From Bacteroidota bacterium (GTDB taxonomy: Bacteria > Bacteroidota > Rhodothermia > Rhodothermales > Bin80): a stretch of 28,310 nucleotides of DNA. The DNA lies in NCBI GenBank assembly GCA_026702635.1, contig JAPPBZ010000327.1:1-28310 (forward strand), in the 5' to 3' direction. Both the position numbers and the translations under genes were made by a program. The notes under the pieces are model-generated. The model saw nothing but the letters and a program-made list of their open reading frames with translations. It was not told the DNA's origin and made no database searches. Numbering within the stretch: the stretch's first letter is position 1; the number at the start of each line of letters is the position of its first letter. This document shows positions 8,852 to 16,155 of this stretch, one piece after another.

Positions 8852-9965
8852 AGTTTTACATACATCAGAGGACGCACGTGCGGGTACACTTGTAACGAAG
8901 CGTGGTAAGATTCGCACACCGGTATTCATGCCCGTGGGGACGCTGGGAGCGGTGAAAGGTTTATCTCCACGGGAGCTGAAGCAAGACTTGGATGCACAAA
9001 TAATTCTTGGAAATACCTACCATCTTTACCTGCGGCCGGGACCAGAGCGGATCACCGAAGCCGGTGGATTACATGAATTTATGGCATGGGATCGGCCGAT
9101 CCTCACTGATTCAGGAGGGTTCCAAGTGTACTCGTTGGCCAGTCGCTGCAAGATCACGGATGAGGGGGCTACGTTCCAGAGTCATATTGATGGATCCAGT
9201 CACCTGTTCACGCCGGAAACGGTCGTGGATTTTCAGCGGACGCTAGGGTCCGATATTATGATGGTGCTGGATGAGTGTCCTCCGTCGGGCATTAGCCGGT
9301 CGGATGCGCAGAAGGCAAATCGGCGAACGGCTGCGTGGGCTGAGCGGAGTCGGACACGGTTTCAGGATACGGAATCTTGGTACGGATATCCACAGCAGCT
9401 TTTTGCGATCGTCCAGGGAAGCACGTTTGAGGACTTGCGGCGCGAATCTGCAGAAGAGCTTGTAGCGATGGATTTTCCTGGCTACGCGATCGGAGGGTTA
9501 TCTGTCGGGGAGGAAGCTGAGGCCCTCTACGCAATGGTGCGTGTGTGCTGCGAAGTTCTGCCACCAGATAAACCTCGATACCTGATGGGGGTCGGCACCC
9601 CCGCAAACCTGCTTGAAGCAATTGGTCGCGGGGTTGACATGTTCGACTGCGTCATGCCTACGCGCAATGGGCGCAACGGGATGCTCTTTACAACGCAGGG
9701 GGTCATCAATATCCGAAATCGTAAATGGGCTAATGATTACACTCCCTTGGACCGTGGTCTGAACACCTATGTCAGTCAGGCATTTACACGGGCATACGTG
9801 CGGCATTTATTTCAGTGTAATGAGATCCTGGGGTTGCAGATTTCTGCGATGCAGAACCTGGCGCTGTACGCATGGCTGATGCGCAGTGCCCGTCAGGCAA
9901 TCGAAGAAAATCGTTATCCTAGCTTCAGGCGGGAGATGAGTCTGCAGCTTAGCCGGCGGCTGTAG
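8841..9965 (+). CDS. tgt: tRNA-guanine transglycosylase (queuine tRNA-ribosyltransferase)
   Basis: This 374-residue enzyme exchanges guanine-34 of GUN-anticodon tRNAs for preQ1 in queuosine synthesis. Full family length and motifs are present: general acid/base Asp90 in LTDSGGFQV, substrate-pocket DECPPSG, AIGGLSVGE at 216-224, and nucleophile Asp269 in MFDCVMPTRNGRNG. The oddity is the C-terminal zinc site. The E. coli-type CxCxxC...H ligands align with Leu307, Thr309, Ser312 and Gln338 here, so all four are replaced while flanking residues (PLD, TRAY, CNEILG, QNL) are conserved. That points to a genuine zinc-less variant rather than a bad read. Start ATG overlaps the previous gene; ispH follows 52 bases later. 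Confidence 0.95.
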   Translation: MQFEVLHTSEDARAGTLVTKRGKIRTPVFMPVGTLGAVKGLSPRELKQDLDAQIILGNTYHLYLRPGPERITEAGGLHEFMAWDRPILTDSGGFQVYSLASRCKITDEGATFQSHIDGSSHLFTPETVVDFQRTLGSDIMMVLDECPPSGISRSDAQKANRRTAAWAERSRTRFQDTESWYGYPQQLFAIVQGSTFEDLRRESAEELVAMDFPGYAIGGLSVGEEAEALYAMVRVCCEVLPPDKPRYLMGVGTPANLLEAIGRGVDMFDCVMPTRNGRNGMLFTTQGVINIRNRKWANDYTPLDRGLNTYVSQAFTRAYVRHLFQCNEILGLQISAMQNLALYAWLMRSARQAIEENRYPSFRREMSLQLSRRL

Positions 9966-10017
9966 GTTGAACCATGAAGGAAGGCGGAGCGTACTCTCCC
10001 CATTATTGGGTTAAATT

Positions 10018-11250
10018 ATGCCACGAAGTTTTGATATACCCAAGTTTTATCGCAGCCCGGTCATCTCGGTGATCAAGACGGCGCGCATGGCTGAAGATCC
10101 GCGCAAGAAGGATCTCTCTCCATCGCTCTTGGACTTTGGGCCGGTAAAGGTGTGGATTGCGCGGAATTTTGGGTTTTGTTTTGGGGTGGAGAATGCCGTG
10201 GAAATCGCGTATCGTGCAATCTCGGACCATCCCGACCGCCGACTCTTTATGCTATCGGAGATGATCCACAACCCCCAGGTGAATAATGATCTTCGTCGCC
10301 GGGGGATGCAGTTTTTGCGCTCAAGTATGGGAGAACAGTTAATCAGCTTCGATACGTTGACACCAGATGATATTGTTGTCATTCCCGCCTTTGGAACCAC
10401 TTTGGAGATCAAGGAGGAACTCACCAGTCTCGGGATCGATGTACGCACGTACGATACCACCTGCCCATTCGTAGAAAAAGTCTGGCGTCGGAGTGCTCAG
10501 ATTGGGGACAAAGATTATACCGTGATTATTCATGGAAAGCGGTTGCATGAGGAGTCGCGTGCATCCTTTTCTCATGCGAACAAGCATGCGCCGGTGATTG
10601 TGATTCGGGATACGAACGATGCCGAAGATCTGGGGAAGGTGATTCGGGGTGAGAAAGATCGCACGTATTTCTATGAGCGATTTGCGGACTGCTACAGCGA
10701 TGGGTTTGATCCAGACCGGGACCTGGAGCGTATTGGCGTCGTGAATCAGACGACAATGTTGGTGACGGAGACGCAGGCAGTGACCGACATCTTAAGGATC
10801 GCCATCGAAGAGCGTTATGAGGAAGAAGGACATTTTGTAGATACCAGTGATACACTCTGTTATGCGACGCATGAAAACCAGGAGGCTGCCCGCGTTATGC
10901 TAGAGCAACCACTTGATTTGGCGCTGGTTGTCGGGGGATACAACTCCTCAAATACCAGCCAGATTGTGTCGTTGTGCAGCTCGGTTGTTCCAACCTACTT
11001 TATACGGGGATCTGACGAGATTGGGGCGAAGCGGATCCATCATTATAACTATCCGGTCATGGAGGTCTGTACGACGGTTGACTGGCTTCCAACCTATCGG
11101 CCGGTATCTATTGCGATCACCTCGGGCGCGTCTTGTCCGGACATGCTCGTGGATGATGTAATCCGCAAAGTGGTGGCATTTTTTGAAGGTGCTGCATCGT
11201 TTGAGGAGGCTCTGGCCCCATACGAGTCCGTCCCTGTGCCACTTGAATAG
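10018..11250 (+). CDS. ispH: 4-hydroxy-3-methylbut-2-enyl diphosphate reductase (IspH/LytB)
   Basis: This is the last enzyme of the MEP isoprenoid pathway; it reduces HMBPP to IPP and DMAPP with a 4Fe-4S cluster. The three cluster cysteines are visible at Cys54 (NFGFCFGVENA), Cys149 (DTTCPFVEKVW) and Cys281 (TLCYATHENQEAA); the substrate loop VVNQTTM and C-terminal TSGASCPD are also present. At 410 residues it is about 90 longer than E. coli IspH and matches the long form known from Bacteroidota/Rhodothermota and cyanobacteria, with a 40-residue N-terminal extension. The ATG at 10018 is used; an ATG at 10087 would remove part of that extension. The leader is A/T-rich without a well-spaced Shine-Dalgarno. 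Confidence 0.95.
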   Translation: MPRSFDIPKFYRSPVISVIKTARMAEDPRKKDLSPSLLDFGPVKVWIARNFGFCFGVENAVEIAYRAISDHPDRRLFMLSEMIHNPQVNNDLRRRGMQFLRSSMGEQLISFDTLTPDDIVVIPAFGTTLEIKEELTSLGIDVRTYDTTCPFVEKVWRRSAQIGDKDYTVIIHGKRLHEESRASFSHANKHAPVIVIRDTNDAEDLGKVIRGEKDRTYFYERFADCYSDGFDPDRDLERIGVVNQTTMLVTETQAVTDILRIAIEERYEEEGHFVDTSDTLCYATHENQEAARVMLEQPLDLALVVGGYNSSNTSQIVSLCSSVVPTYFIRGSDEIGAKRIHHYNYPVMEVCTTVDWLPTYRPVSIAITSGASCPDMLVDDVIRKVVAFFEGAASFEEALAPYESVPVPLE

Positions 11251-11254
11251 AAAA

Positions 11255-11812
11255 ATGGCACGCAGCATATGGATGGCTCTGGTGGTTCTGGCATCCTGCG
11301 ATGTGTTTGGTGCTCGTACACCGGAGCCACCGGTTGGCGAAGCGGGTACGTGGCTACAGCCAGTCGCTCCCGACCTTGTCGTTGATAATTTGCGTGCTGC
11401 GGTTGCAGAGTTGAATGCTGCCAATTACCGCCGCTCGCTGGATGAGGAGTTTATGTTCACTCCTACGGCCGCCGCATATGCACGCGATCCAGATCAATGG
11501 ATTCACTGGGATCAGGCACAGGAGAATGGCTATTTTGTCACAGTTGCAGAGGCTGCAAAAGGGAGTTCAGGGAATCTCCTTCGTCTGGAGGATGCTACGA
11601 CCGAGCTCAGTGATACAGAATACATTCTGGATGCCCATTATCTGTTACTCATCAAACATGGGAGTCAGCAAATTGCAGACACTCTCCAGGGGAGGCTGGT
11701 GTGGGTCATCACCAAGAAAGCAGATGGTCTGTGGATGCTCACCAGATGGAGTGATCAGAGTATTGGAACAGAGGATTCCTGGAGCGACCTAAAGGCAGAG
11801 TTCGCCAGCTAA
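11255..11812 (+). CDS. Small lipoprotein, NTF2/SnoaL-like fold suspected (copy A)
   Basis: This predicted lipoprotein of 185 residues starts at the ATG 4 bases after the ispH stop. The start at 11255 is chosen because it puts a short signal peptide (MARSIWMALVVLASC) in place with lipobox LASC, so Cys15 would be lipidated. A longer reading from 11183 would run inside ispH. The mature part shows helix-then-sheet composition and ends in a W-x-L-x-RW-x-D-x-S pattern (MLTRWSDQS). The adjacent gene has the same ending and a similar layout, so the two are probably paralogues. The arrangement is compatible with an NTF2-like cone fold; function unknown. It lies 4 bases before the next gene. Confidence 0.75.
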   Translation: MARSIWMALVVLASCDVFGARTPEPPVGEAGTWLQPVAPDLVVDNLRAAVAELNAANYRRSLDEEFMFTPTAAAYARDPDQWIHWDQAQENGYFVTVAEAAKGSSGNLLRLEDATTELSDTEYILDAHYLLLIKHGSQQIADTLQGRLVWVITKKADGLWMLTRWSDQSIGTEDSWSDLKAEFAS

Positions 11813-11816
11813 TTGC

Positions 11817-12341
11817 ATGGCATCCGATCAACCATACATATCTGCTCTGGCAGTTATTATGCTGCCGTTTTTATTTGGTGCATGTAATCCGTTTGCTCCG
11901 GCAATCGGGGAGGGAGATCCGTTTGAGGACCTTTTCGGTGATCCCAAGACGATTGAAGGATACTTCACCAACTTCCGCAATGCATATGAACTGAGGGATC
12001 TGTCGCTCTATGAACCCCTGATTGATTCTTCTTTCGTATTCATTTATACGGATTTTGACACGGGGATCGAGCGCGAGTGGGGGTTCGGTCAGGAACTGGA
12101 GTCAACCCGCCGCTTGTTCGAAAGCACCGTAGAGGTTCAGTTACAGTGGAATCAAATTATTACCAGGCAGGAATATGACGAAGGGAGGAGAGCGGTTGCG
12201 GTGCGAGGTTTTAATTTAGCGGTTGCCCTGAATAATGGGGACGTCTTCCGAGGGGATGGGAACGTGAATTTTCTGCTTGCACGTGCAGACACAACCCGGG
12301 CTTGGCGTTTGCTTCGTTGGCGTGATGAGAGTGAATTATAA
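11817..12341 (+). CDS. Small lipoprotein, NTF2/SnoaL-like fold suspected (copy B)
   Basis: This 174-residue predicted lipoprotein has a hydrophobic signal segment (SALAVIMLPFLFGAC) ending at Cys23. The lipobox FGAC is slightly off consensus. The mature part has a helical region (TIEGYFTNFRNAYELRD, then LYEPLIDSSFVFIY) typical of the first helices and strand of NTF2/SnoaL-like domains, followed by strands and the ending RLLRWRDES shared with copy A. By family, such domains bind small ligands or act as scaffolds; no catalytic residues can be assigned. The gene begins 4 bases after copy A and ends 9 bases before the M20 peptidase, in an apparent ispH-lipoprotein-lipoprotein-peptidase operon. Confidence 0.75.
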   Translation: MASDQPYISALAVIMLPFLFGACNPFAPAIGEGDPFEDLFGDPKTIEGYFTNFRNAYELRDLSLYEPLIDSSFVFIYTDFDTGIEREWGFGQELESTRRLFESTVEVQLQWNQIITRQEYDEGRRAVAVRGFNLAVALNNGDVFRGDGNVNFLLARADTTRAWRLLRWRDESEL

Positions 12342-12350
12342 TTAATTGAT

Positions 12351-13727
12351 ATGAGTTCGATAACAAGAGCATTGGCATATTCACAGGCCAATCAAAATCG
12401 TTTTGTAGCGGAGCTAATTGACTTGCTTCGCATCCCTTCCATCAGTACGGACCCTGCCTATTCGGATCAGGTCACACAGACTGCTGACTGGTTGGTAGAT
12501 CATCTGAAGGGCCTGGGTGTAGAGGATGCTGAGGCGATCCGGACCAAGGGGCATCCGATTGTGGTTGGGAGCATCACAGTTGATCCGGTGTGTCCTACTG
12601 TTTTGGTGTATGGCCATTACGATGTTCAGCCGCCGGATCCGCTTGATCTTTGGACCTCACCTCCTTTTGAGCCCGTTATTCAGGAAGGAGTTTTGTATGC
12701 GCGCGGTGCCTGCGACGACAAGGGCCAGATGTTCATGCATCTCAAGGCATTGGAGTGCTGGATGCAAACTGCGGGTACACCTCCGGTGAACCTCAAGTTC
12801 ATTCTTGAAGGGGAAGAAGAATCCGGCTCCGCAAGTCTCCCAGGCTTTATCGAATCGCACAGGGAAGAATTGTCGGCAGACGTGGTGGTGATATCAGATT
12901 CAAGTCTGTTTGCTCCGGGAATTCCCTCCATTACGTACGGGCTTCGGGGAATGACCTATGTAGAGATTACATTGACAGGTCCAGATCGCGATCTGCATTC
13001 GGGCACGTACGGAGGGGCAATCCACAATCCAATTCATGCACTGGCTGCGTTGATTGCAGGAATGCATGATGAAGGCCACCGGATTACGATCGACGGGTTT
13101 TATGACCGTGTACGGCCACTTTCCGATGATGAGCGTCGTGCCATGTCGGCTTTGCCATTTGATGCAGTGGCCTGGGCCCAGGAAGTTGGAGTCCGTGCAT
13201 CGCTTACCGAGTCCGGTTATTCTGTTTTGGAGGCCTCTACTTCGCGTCCGACCCTTGATTGCAATGGCATCTGGGGTGGTTATATCGGAGATGGTGCCAA
13301 AACGGTCCTTCCTTCAAAGGCCAGTGCAAAGATTTCCATGCGGTTGGTGCCAGACCAGGATCCGAACGAGATTGCTGAGTTGATGGAGGCCTGGTTACGG
13401 GCGAGAGTTCCCGAATCCATCCAGTTGGAGTTTCGGATGGTCCATGGGGCTCAGCCCGTATTGATTGATCGGCAAAGTGATGCGATGGCCGCTGCATCAC
13501 GGGCCCTTGAGGAGGTATATGCCCGTGCACCTTATTTCACGCGTATTGGAGGAAGTATCCCGGTTGTGGCTGATTTCAAGCATCTATTGGGATTAGACAG
13601 CGTGCTGATGGGGTTTGGGTTGGATTCGGATGCGATCCATTCCCCGAACGAGCATTTTGGGCTGGACCGATTTGCAGAGGGTATCGACGCGATTCTGCGA
13701 TTCCATACCCATTATGCTGCGGGATAG
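12351..13727 (+). CDS. M20-family metallopeptidase (dipeptidase)
   Basis: This 458-residue cytosolic di-zinc peptidase belongs to the M20 dipeptidase subgroup (CNDP/PepV-like), which splits dipeptides or short peptides. Motifs present are the first zinc-ligand block YGHYDVQP (His89, Asp91), RGACDDKGQ with bridging Asp122, EGEEESGS with the general base/ligand glutamates at 155-156, Asp183 in VVISDSS, and the C-terminal IHSPNEHF carrying the last ligand His. The lid/dimerisation domain between about 195 and 310 includes DLHSGTYGG. Length is normal for the family. The leader AATTAATTGAT is A/T-rich without a Shine-Dalgarno. tRNA-Leu begins 36 bases after the stop. Confidence 0.92.
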   Translation: MSSITRALAYSQANQNRFVAELIDLLRIPSISTDPAYSDQVTQTADWLVDHLKGLGVEDAEAIRTKGHPIVVGSITVDPVCPTVLVYGHYDVQPPDPLDLWTSPPFEPVIQEGVLYARGACDDKGQMFMHLKALECWMQTAGTPPVNLKFILEGEEESGSASLPGFIESHREELSADVVVISDSSLFAPGIPSITYGLRGMTYVEITLTGPDRDLHSGTYGGAIHNPIHALAALIAGMHDEGHRITIDGFYDRVRPLSDDERRAMSALPFDAVAWAQEVGVRASLTESGYSVLEASTSRPTLDCNGIWGGYIGDGAKTVLPSKASAKISMRLVPDQDPNEIAELMEAWLRARVPESIQLEFRMVHGAQPVLIDRQSDAMAAASRALEEVYARAPYFTRIGGSIPVVADFKHLLGLDSVLMGFGLDSDAIHSPNEHFGLDRFAEGIDAILRFHTHYAAG

Positions 13728-13728
13728 G

Positions 13729-13763
13729 ATCCGTGTAGGCGAGGGGCAGTAGAAGCCACGGAT
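13729..13763 (+). repeat. Inverted repeat in the tRNA-Leu leader
   Basis: ATCCGTG at 13729-13735 and CACGGAT at 13757-13763 form a perfect 7-bp stem with a 21-base loop. The second arm ends exactly one base before the mature tRNA 5' end and the first begins just after the M20 peptidase stop. It could be a leader hairpin affecting pre-tRNA processing or only chance; there is no T-tract, so it is not a standard terminator. Confidence 0.3.
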
Positions 13764-13848
13764 GCCCGGGTGGCGGAATTGGTAGACGCGACGGACTCAA
13801 AATCCGTTGGCCATTGCGGCTGTGTGGGTTCGAGTCCCACCCCGGGTA
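13764..13848 (+). tRNA. tRNA-Leu (anticodon CAA)
   Basis: This is an 85-base cloverleaf. The acceptor stem GCCCGGG pairs with CCCGGGT (first pair G-U). The D arm contains GGCGGAATTGGTAGACGC, the anticodon stem is ACGGA/TCCGT with loop CTCAAAA giving anticodon CAA at 13798-13800, there is a long class II variable arm, and the T arm is GTGGG-TTCGAGT-CCCAC. Discriminator base is A; the CCA tail is not encoded. The long variable arm and the A73 discriminator fit leucine. It stands at the border between housekeeping genes and the polyketide region. Confidence 0.96.
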
Positions 13849-13855
13849 CAGCTTA

Positions 13856-13865
13856 CCTGTACAGG
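13856..13865. repeat. Perfect 10-bp palindrome downstream of tRNA-Leu
   Basis: CCTGTACAGG is a perfect dyad starting 8 bases after the tRNA end. It might be a protein-binding site or part of 3' processing. There is no T-run after it, so a Rho-independent terminator is not supported. Confidence 0.3.
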
Positions 13866-13972
13866 ATTTGCATCAGCCGTCTCATTGTAGATCTTGCGGA
13901 TCCAGAAGATAATTGTTCTCTGTGCAGTTCTCACTCCATCTATGGGAGAGCGAATGTAGGTGTATTGAACTC

Positions 13973-14002
13973 TTTCCAATTAGAGAATTTTTTGTATATT
14001 CG
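13973..14002 (+). promoter_or_regulatory. Candidate promoter for the acyl carrier protein gene
   Basis: TATATT (13995-14000, extended TATATTCG, one mismatch to the Bacteroidota TAnnTTTG -7 box) lies 16 bases after TTTCCA (13973-13978), in a locally A/T-rich patch about 55 bases before the ACP start. The -35/-33 element is poor, so this is a weak call from pattern only. Confidence 0.3.
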
Positions 14003-14054
14003 GTTGCCCGGTTAACGGTGACAGGGGTGAACCATAAACAAAATAGAATTAAAA

Positions 14055-14282
14055 ATGGCTACAGTTGAACAACGTTTCAGATCTCTTTTAGAGAAGCAGC
14101 TTCGTATAAGTGATCCCGGAGCATTAAATTCCACGCTTTCGGACCTTGGGGTTAACTCCGTAGATGCACTTGCCTTTTGTAAGGCAGTGATTAATGAATT
14201 CGGGGTGGATATCACGCCCGAAGACGTAGCAAATCTCAAGAGTTTACAGGCGGCTATTGATTTCATTGATGCCGCCCTGTAG
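14055..14282 (+). CDS. Standalone acyl carrier protein
   Basis: This 75-residue protein has the four-helix ACP length and the carrier motif DLGVNSVDALAF, with Ser35 as the phosphopantetheine site. Asn-Ser-Val replaces the common Asp-Ser-Leu, so it is not the housekeeping fatty-acid AcpP type. After 4'-phosphopantetheinylation it would carry acyl or extender groups. The leader AATAGAATTAAAA has no Shine-Dalgarno and is A-rich, a Bacteroidota-like start. It is the first gene of the region that ends with the polyketide synthase. Because that enzyme lacks an ACP after its last KS, this protein is the obvious trans partner (inference). Confidence 0.88.
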   Translation: MATVEQRFRSLLEKQLRISDPGALNSTLSDLGVNSVDALAFCKAVINEFGVDITPEDVANLKSLQAAIDFIDAAL

Positions 14283-14354
14283 GTACCCTTGAGCGTCGTT
14301 CCGCTACGCCTTGTTTGGTGTAGATTCCACCATTAGAGCGTACGCGGGACCGCT

Positions 14355-14381
14355 TGGTCGTGCCTGCGACTGTTTTTCGTT
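14355..14381 (+). terminator. Weak candidate Rho-independent terminator after the ACP gene
   Basis: A short stem (GTCG/CGAC with two further G-U pairs, arms 14355-14360 and 14367-14372, six-base loop) is followed by TTTTTCGTTTT. The T-tract is convincing but the stem is weak, so partial termination at most is suggested. Confidence 0.3.
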
Positions 14382-14450
14382 TTGCTGGTTTGGGTACAGG
14401 CGCGAGTAGTGCACTGTTCGCACCCAGTCACGTAGTTGCTGTATTTTTGG

Positions 14451-14498
14451 CGGAGGAGTTTTGCGGCTCGTGTAATAGAAGCTGCATACGCTCCTCCG
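14451..14498. repeat. Inverted repeat at the 5' side of the hydrolase gene
   Basis: CGGAGGAG (14451-14458) and CTCCTCCG (14491-14498) form a perfect 8-bp stem, extendable by G-U pairs, around a loop of about 32 bases. It lies 28 bases before the preferred ATG of the hydrolase and could form a leader hairpin; the first arm also looks like a Shine-Dalgarno sequence and would be hidden in it. Confidence 0.3.
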
Positions 14499-14525
14499 TC
14501 TACGTTTCTTGATCATTTTTCGGGA

Positions 14526-15461
14526 ATGGTGTCGGAGCAGGGATCTAAAGGTGCGGGCGACAGCAAGGTTTGGGTAGTGCCCAAGCCTAACGCAGTTAAT
14601 GAGGTACCTATGCATGACGGTGCCTCAGTGGTGATTCGGCGTCACGGGAATCCAGAGGGTCCGCGCTTGATTTTAAGCCACGGGAATGGTCTCGCGATTG
14701 ACCTCTATTTTCCCTTCTGGTCGCTGTTTCTTGATGACTTTGATGTCATCGTATTTGATCTCAGGAATCACGGCTGGAATCCTGTTGGGGATTTTAAAAA
14801 CCATACCCTGCCGTCATTTGCGCAGGATTTTGATCCTATCATAAGCGCGATTGATCGTCACTATGGCACCAAGCCGAGTGTGGGGATTTTTCATTCGGTT
14901 TCGGCCCTTGCAGCGTTACAGCCCTTTTGCAAACCGGATTTATTTTCGGCGCTCGTCCTTTACGATCCTCCATTGTGCAAGGGCGGAAGGGGATATGCAG
15001 AGTTTGAAGCAGCTGCAAATCGCCTTTCCGAGTTGACCCGGATGCGCACAAACAAATTCGCCACCAAGGACAGCTTGGCGGAGATTCTTCCCTACCTTCC
15101 GAGTTTTCAGCGGGTTGTTCCAGGGGTTTACGAACTCCTGGCAGAAACTACGTTGCGTGAATCCAAGGATGACAAGGGATATGAATTGTGTTGTCCTCCC
15201 AAATACGAGGCGCGGATCATGGAGTTCTCGGGGAATTTTGCCGTACTCGTGGACTTTGAGCACATCCGTTGCCCGGTGAAAGTTCTAGGAGCTGATCCCA
15301 CATTACCTTACTCTTATTTGCCAACCTTCGATCTGGGTTACGTAGTAAAAATAGATTACGATTTTTTGCCTGAGTCAACACATTTACTCCAGCTCGAACA
15401 GCCAGAAAAATGTGCAGAGGCGGTCGTTGAGTTTCTAAAAGCGCACAACCTCATGAGCTGA
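14526..15461 (+). CDS. Alpha/beta-hydrolase fold protein linked to the PKS
   Basis: This is an alpha/beta hydrolase of 311 residues from the ATG at 14526. Family-like sequence starts soon after (VWVVPKPNAVNEVPM). A TTG-initiated reading from 14436 would add 30 residues. The core shows the oxyanion region LSHGNGLAID and strand-turn FDLRNHGWNP. The nucleophile elbow is VGIFHSVSALAAL with Ser124 flanked by Phe-His and Val-Ser instead of the usual Gly-x-Ser-x-Gly. Acid Asp257 is in LGADPTLP and His286 in ESTHLLQLEQPE, completing a triad. Likely roles are thioesterase-like release of the polyketide chain or editing of stalled acyl groups (inference from position between the ACP and PKS genes and from the PKS lacking its own thioesterase). 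It has no signal peptide, so it should be cytosolic. Confidence 0.87.
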   Translation: MVSEQGSKGAGDSKVWVVPKPNAVNEVPMHDGASVVIRRHGNPEGPRLILSHGNGLAIDLYFPFWSLFLDDFDVIVFDLRNHGWNPVGDFKNHTLPSFAQDFDPIISAIDRHYGTKPSVGIFHSVSALAALQPFCKPDLFSALVLYDPPLCKGGRGYAEFEAAANRLSELTRMRTNKFATKDSLAEILPYLPSFQRVVPGVYELLAETTLRESKDDKGYELCCPPKYEARIMEFSGNFAVLVDFEHIRCPVKVLGADPTLPYSYLPTFDLGYVVKIDYDFLPESTHLLQLEQPEKCAEAVVEFLKAHNLMS

Positions 15462-15491
15462 GGTGGTAAGTATCTGCGAGATATTGGCAAG

Positions 15492-15507
15492 GATCCCAGA
15501 TGGGATC
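15492..15507. repeat. Tight hairpin between hydrolase and YHS-like gene
   Basis: GATCCCA and TGGGATC flank two bases, giving a near-perfect 16-base dyad. It lies 30 bases after the hydrolase stop and has no T-tract. It may be an operator-like dyad or an mRNA hairpin. Confidence 0.3.
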
Positions 15508-15639
15508 GAGTATCAGGAAATTCGTCTGTGCTGCACATAGACCAACACAGGACACAACGGTACAAGGGAAAACGACATGACAGATTCGGGACAGGGAGCT
15601 CACGGGCAGAGTTGCGACACGAGAATAAGGAAACGCACA

Positions 15640-15822
15640 ATGGAATCACTTGATATGGCCGATTGCATTAACGAGATATGTCCTTGGTCCGGCGAACCGG
15701 TACAAGCCGATTCACTCACCGAATTTGATGGCCATGTTGTCGGGTTTTGTAATCCTGGTTGCCGTGACAAGTTTGAGAGAGCAGTTCAACATTTTGAGGA
15801 AGCGAAATCGGTTACCGTGTAA
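15640..15822 (+). CDS. Small YHS-like cysteine protein
   Basis: This 60-residue protein has a YHS/TRASH-like metal-binding pattern: CPWSGEPV with Cys14, then GFCNPGCRDKFE with Cys37 and Cys41, a spacing expected to hold a metal ion. Similar small proteins are, as I recall, often mislabelled 'glutathione S-transferase' in marine proteobacterial genomes. The ATG at 15640 has an AAGGA 8 bases upstream and gives the compact length. An in-frame ATG at 15577, also with an upstream AAGGGA, would add a 21-residue polar tail and cannot be excluded. Its place between the hydrolase and PKS genes suggests a role tied to the pathway, but no reaction can be assigned. Confidence 0.78.
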   Translation: MESLDMADCINEICPWSGEPVQADSLTEFDGHVVGFCNPGCRDKFERAVQHFEEAKSVTV

Positions 15823-16155
15823 CAACGGCAGGGGTGGTATACGATAGAGCATCCGTTATGCTAGCGCCTGCTCTCGGTCCGGTTACACGGTTGACATGGC
15901 AGACCCGATTCGAGGTATGGTTAAGGCCGCCTGCCCCAAGCGTGTTGTGATCCAATTGCAGGTAAGGCGGATCATCGAATGTATGGTCGAAACTCTGGCA
16001 ATGCGGGCTACGCTGTGTAAGAAGATATTCACACACCTTTGCACGGCTCTATCTTAATCCTCCAGTGCTTCATTTTGCCTCTGGGGGCGTTATATTTGGA
16101 GGGGTAGGGTATTGCAGAATTTCCGTGCGTCAATTTAACTTTTGAATTCTCGAAT
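15823..16155. other. 333-bp gap upstream of the PKS gene
   Basis: I see no supported gene here. A 53-codon ATG reading frame from 15896 and a 74-codon minus-strand frame at 15812-16036 have no family resemblance. The 3' part is A/T-richer and carries the promoter-like box described separately. The PKS leader (TTTGAATTCTCGAAT) has no Shine-Dalgarno. The gap is long enough for separate control of the PKS gene. Confidence 0.5.
16091..16098 (+). promoter_or_regulatory. TAnnTTTG box upstream of the PKS gene
   Basis: TATATTTG matches the Bacteroidota -7 consensus TAnnTTTG exactly, 58 bases before the PKS start. The nearest TTTG (16074-16077) is only 13 bases upstream, closer than the usual 19-21, so the -33 part is not satisfied. 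Confidence 0.35.

Noticed and set aside
14436..14525. TTG-initiated N-terminal extension of the hydrolase
   Set aside because: The added 30 residues lack family resemblance and an ATG with the expected family length is available at 14526.
15812..16036. 74-codon minus-strand frame overlapping the YHS-like gene end
   Set aside because: No recognisable domain, and it is the only candidate on an otherwise empty strand.
15896..16057. 53-codon ATG reading frame in the gap before the PKS
   Set aside because: No family resemblance, no ribosome-binding sequence and unremarkable composition; a frame this short is expected by chance.
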